Positions 5,933-7,173 of a DNA stretch of 7,173 bases are shown here, piece by piece (the stretch's first letter is position 1; every line of letters begins with the position of its first letter). Origin of the DNA: Bacteroidales bacterium (GTDB lineage Bacteria; Bacteroidota; Bacteroidia; Bacteroidales; UBA10428); contig JAFGOZ010000024.1 of NCBI GenBank assembly GCA_016926235.1, forward strand, positions 1-7,173. The letters are read 5' to 3'. A program made the translations under genes and the position numbers. The notes under the pieces were generated by a model. It was not told the DNA's origin and did no database searches. It worked only from the letters and a program-made list of their open reading frames with translations.

Positions 5933-6969
5933 TGTTTGGGCCTCAATATAAATTGATCCTTATTTTTTTTAAGGGGCAATATCATTCCTCGGGCAAGCTT
6001 TTCGCTGAATTTCTGAGTGAAATAACTTACAAGCTCTTTATAGGCTATATTTGAATGATATAGAAGGACAGCCCCTGCCAATGAATATTCATAATAAGTT
6101 GGCCCATGAGAAAAAAGTAATGGCCTATCGTCATTTTTTAAAAAGAAGTGCGCAACTCTATTTCTTAAATCAGAAAATTTATTATACAAATCACCTATTT
6201 TTTGCACACCTTCAAGAAAGTCGTCATTGAACCCAATACCCTTTATTAAATCCCTATCAACAATTGGATCTTTTGGCAAATTATCTTTTATCCCAAATTT
6301 GTCATTGAGTTTTTTCATCCATTCTCTTAATTTATTCAAACCTTCATATAACCTATAAGCACACAATAGCCTGTAATATGGGCTTGTTGAGATAATAGCT
6401 TCTCTTAAAACTGCTTCATAAAATGAGAAAGCAGGGTATTGGTGAATTCCGCCCAAAGGTCCAATCTGGAGTCCAACTGGATAAGGAAGGATTAGTTGAT
6501 GCGCAAGCGGATATGGCTCACCTTTAACATATAAATCAATTCTCATTATGGACAATGGAAGCCATTCTATTCTCTGAAGATTATCAAGTAGATCATTGAC
6601 GGCGGTTCTTGTAAGATCAAATGTCACGCTTGGTAATTCTGCTTCAATTTCGACTTCAATGTATTCCAAAAAACCAGCTCGATCAGACTTTAAATCATAA
6701 TAAATAACATTTTTACTACCATGATGTAGATAAATGGTTAAAGGATCTTCCGAAATTTTCAAAAGGTGATATGACTTTCGAGATATTATATCACCTATAC
6801 TGCCACAAAGCGGGATATGATCAGAAAGATATGACCTTGATAAAAATCGTCTAACTTTACGATCATTTTGAATTACGGCTATTCGGTCAGTTTGCGATTT
6901 GGTCGCAACAACAGAGAGACAACCAGATAATGATTTGAACGGATCAATAACACAATAATCTTCAGCCAA
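5929..6969 (-). CDS. HEPN-like protein with beta-rich N-terminal domain, operon leader
   Basis: A soluble protein of 346 residues that starts at TTG (6969-6967). AAGGAG at 6981-6976, six bases upstream, supports this start, and no in-frame ATG near it has a comparable site. Residues 1-180 look beta-rich (e.g. YIEVEIEAELPSVTFDL, IMRIDLYVKG). From about 183 it is helical: FYEAVLREAI, YRLLCAYRLYEGLNKLREW, then KFSDLRNRVAHFFL (264-277). R269-x4-H274 with N270 is the classic HEPN Rx4-6H motif, in which R and H of a dimer form a metal-independent ribonuclease site. Some non-catalytic proteins, including MauJ-annotated ones, share similar RN..AH segments, so catalysis is not certain. The next gene overlaps by four bases. 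Together they look like a toxin-partner or defence pair. The N-terminal domain was not recognised. Confidence 0.78.
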   Translation of the reverse strand: MAEDYCVIDPFKSLSGCLSVVATKSQTDRIAVIQNDRKVRRFLSRSYLSDHIPLCGSIGDIISRKSYHLLKISEDPLTIYLHHGSKNVIYYDLKSDRAGFLEYIEVEIEAELPSVTFDLTRTAVNDLLDNLQRIEWLPLSIMRIDLYVKGEPYPLAHQLILPYPVGLQIGPLGGIHQYPAFSFYEAVLREAIISTSPYYRLLCAYRLYEGLNKLREWMKKLNDKFGIKDNLPKDPIVDRDLIKGIGFNDDFLEGVQKIGDLYNKFSDLRNRVAHFFLKNDDRPLLFSHGPTYYEYSLAGAVLLYHSNIAYKELVSYFTQKFSEKLARGMILPLKKNKDQFILRPKQ

Positions 6970-6975
6970 AAAATA

Positions 6976-7009
6976 CTCCTTAATTATAATGCATAACAGG
7001 TGGTTACAA
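6976..7009 (-). promoter_or_regulatory. Ribosome site and possible promoter of the HEPN operon
   Basis: The minus strand has TATAAT (6988-6983), a perfect -10 box, followed one base later by AAGGAG (6981-6976) and then TTG at 6969. TTGTAA (7009-7004) is a four-of-six -35 box at a short 15-base spacing. If this promoter is used, the RNA would start near 6976 and lose most of the Shine-Dalgarno site. The ribosome site is convincing; the promoter is uncertain. Confidence 0.4.
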
Positions 7010-7092
7010 TTATTAGCATCATATTATAAAGGATTTACTTGCGCGCAATAAAACCACTTGATTCTGTTGCTTCATGACCGATAAGCCAATGA

Positions 7093-7173
7093 TTATTTCT
7101 TCTTGGCAATTTCCCGCAGAGCATCGACATCATCTTGCAACTTGGCAAATATCTTTGAGAGGTGCTTCATGTC
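7093..7173 (-). CDS. 3' end of an unknown gene entering from the right edge
   Basis: An open minus-strand frame runs in from the window edge and reads DMKHLSKIFAKLQDDVDALR and EIAKKK, with TAA at 7095-7093. The tail is charged, heptad-like and helical, as in many coiled-coil C-termini. There is an in-frame ATG at 7170-7168 but no upstream sequence to test it as a start, so this may be either a gene end or a 25-residue peptide. It is on the same strand as the HEPN operon, 123 bases upstream of it. The family cannot be named. Confidence 0.45.
   Translation of the reverse strand, partial: DMKHLSKIFAKLQDDVDALREIAKKK

Noticed and set aside
1..7173. CRISPR array, tRNA, rRNA or second copy of the 38-bp transposon repeat
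   Set aside because: No regularly spaced repeats, no tRNA cloverleaf or rRNA-like stretch, and no reverse-complement match ending in GACCCC with the AATAAAGCACG core was seen by eye.

Overview
The window looks like an accessory island in a proteobacterial genome. The evidence is a Tn3-family, Tn21/Tn501-type transposon end with a matching resolvase tail (found mostly in beta- and gammaproteobacteria), good Shine-Dalgarno sites and sigma70-like promoters. Genus cannot be told from the sequence. By eye, the left 600 bases are clearly more GC-rich than the AT-rich genes that follow, which suggests at least two origins.

Layout. Positions 48-503 are the wreck of a Tn21-type transposon: a 38-bp terminal inverted repeat, a res-like region with a good promoter, and only the last 46 codons of the resolvase gene tnpR. 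No transposase gene and no second terminal repeat were found. Next, on the + strand, is a 287-residue protein resembling abortive-infection (AbiJ-like) proteins with a HEPN-type R/H motif (621-1484). It faces a minus-strand gene for a 621-residue GYF-domain, membrane-anchored, ClpP-fold (COG3904-like) serine protease (1635-3500), preceded by a 109-residue three-helix membrane protein (3635-3964). A divergent + strand gene encodes a 308-residue two-helix membrane protein (4134-5060). After a 250-base convergent gap with hairpins comes a tight minus-strand operon of a 346-residue HEPN-like protein (5929-6969) and a 206-residue unknown protein (5312-5932), joined by an ATGA overlap. The 3' end of another gene enters from the right edge (7093-7173).

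How they may work together. Two separate HEPN-like proteins, a membrane protease with a sensory-looking front domain and two other membrane proteins, all beside transposon debris, fit a patchwork of defence or stress genes. The best candidate for an undescribed system is the two-gene HEPN plus partner operon at 5312-6969. The protease and its membrane neighbours are a second, weaker candidate. All functional links are inferred from domain look-alikes and gene order; no searches were run.
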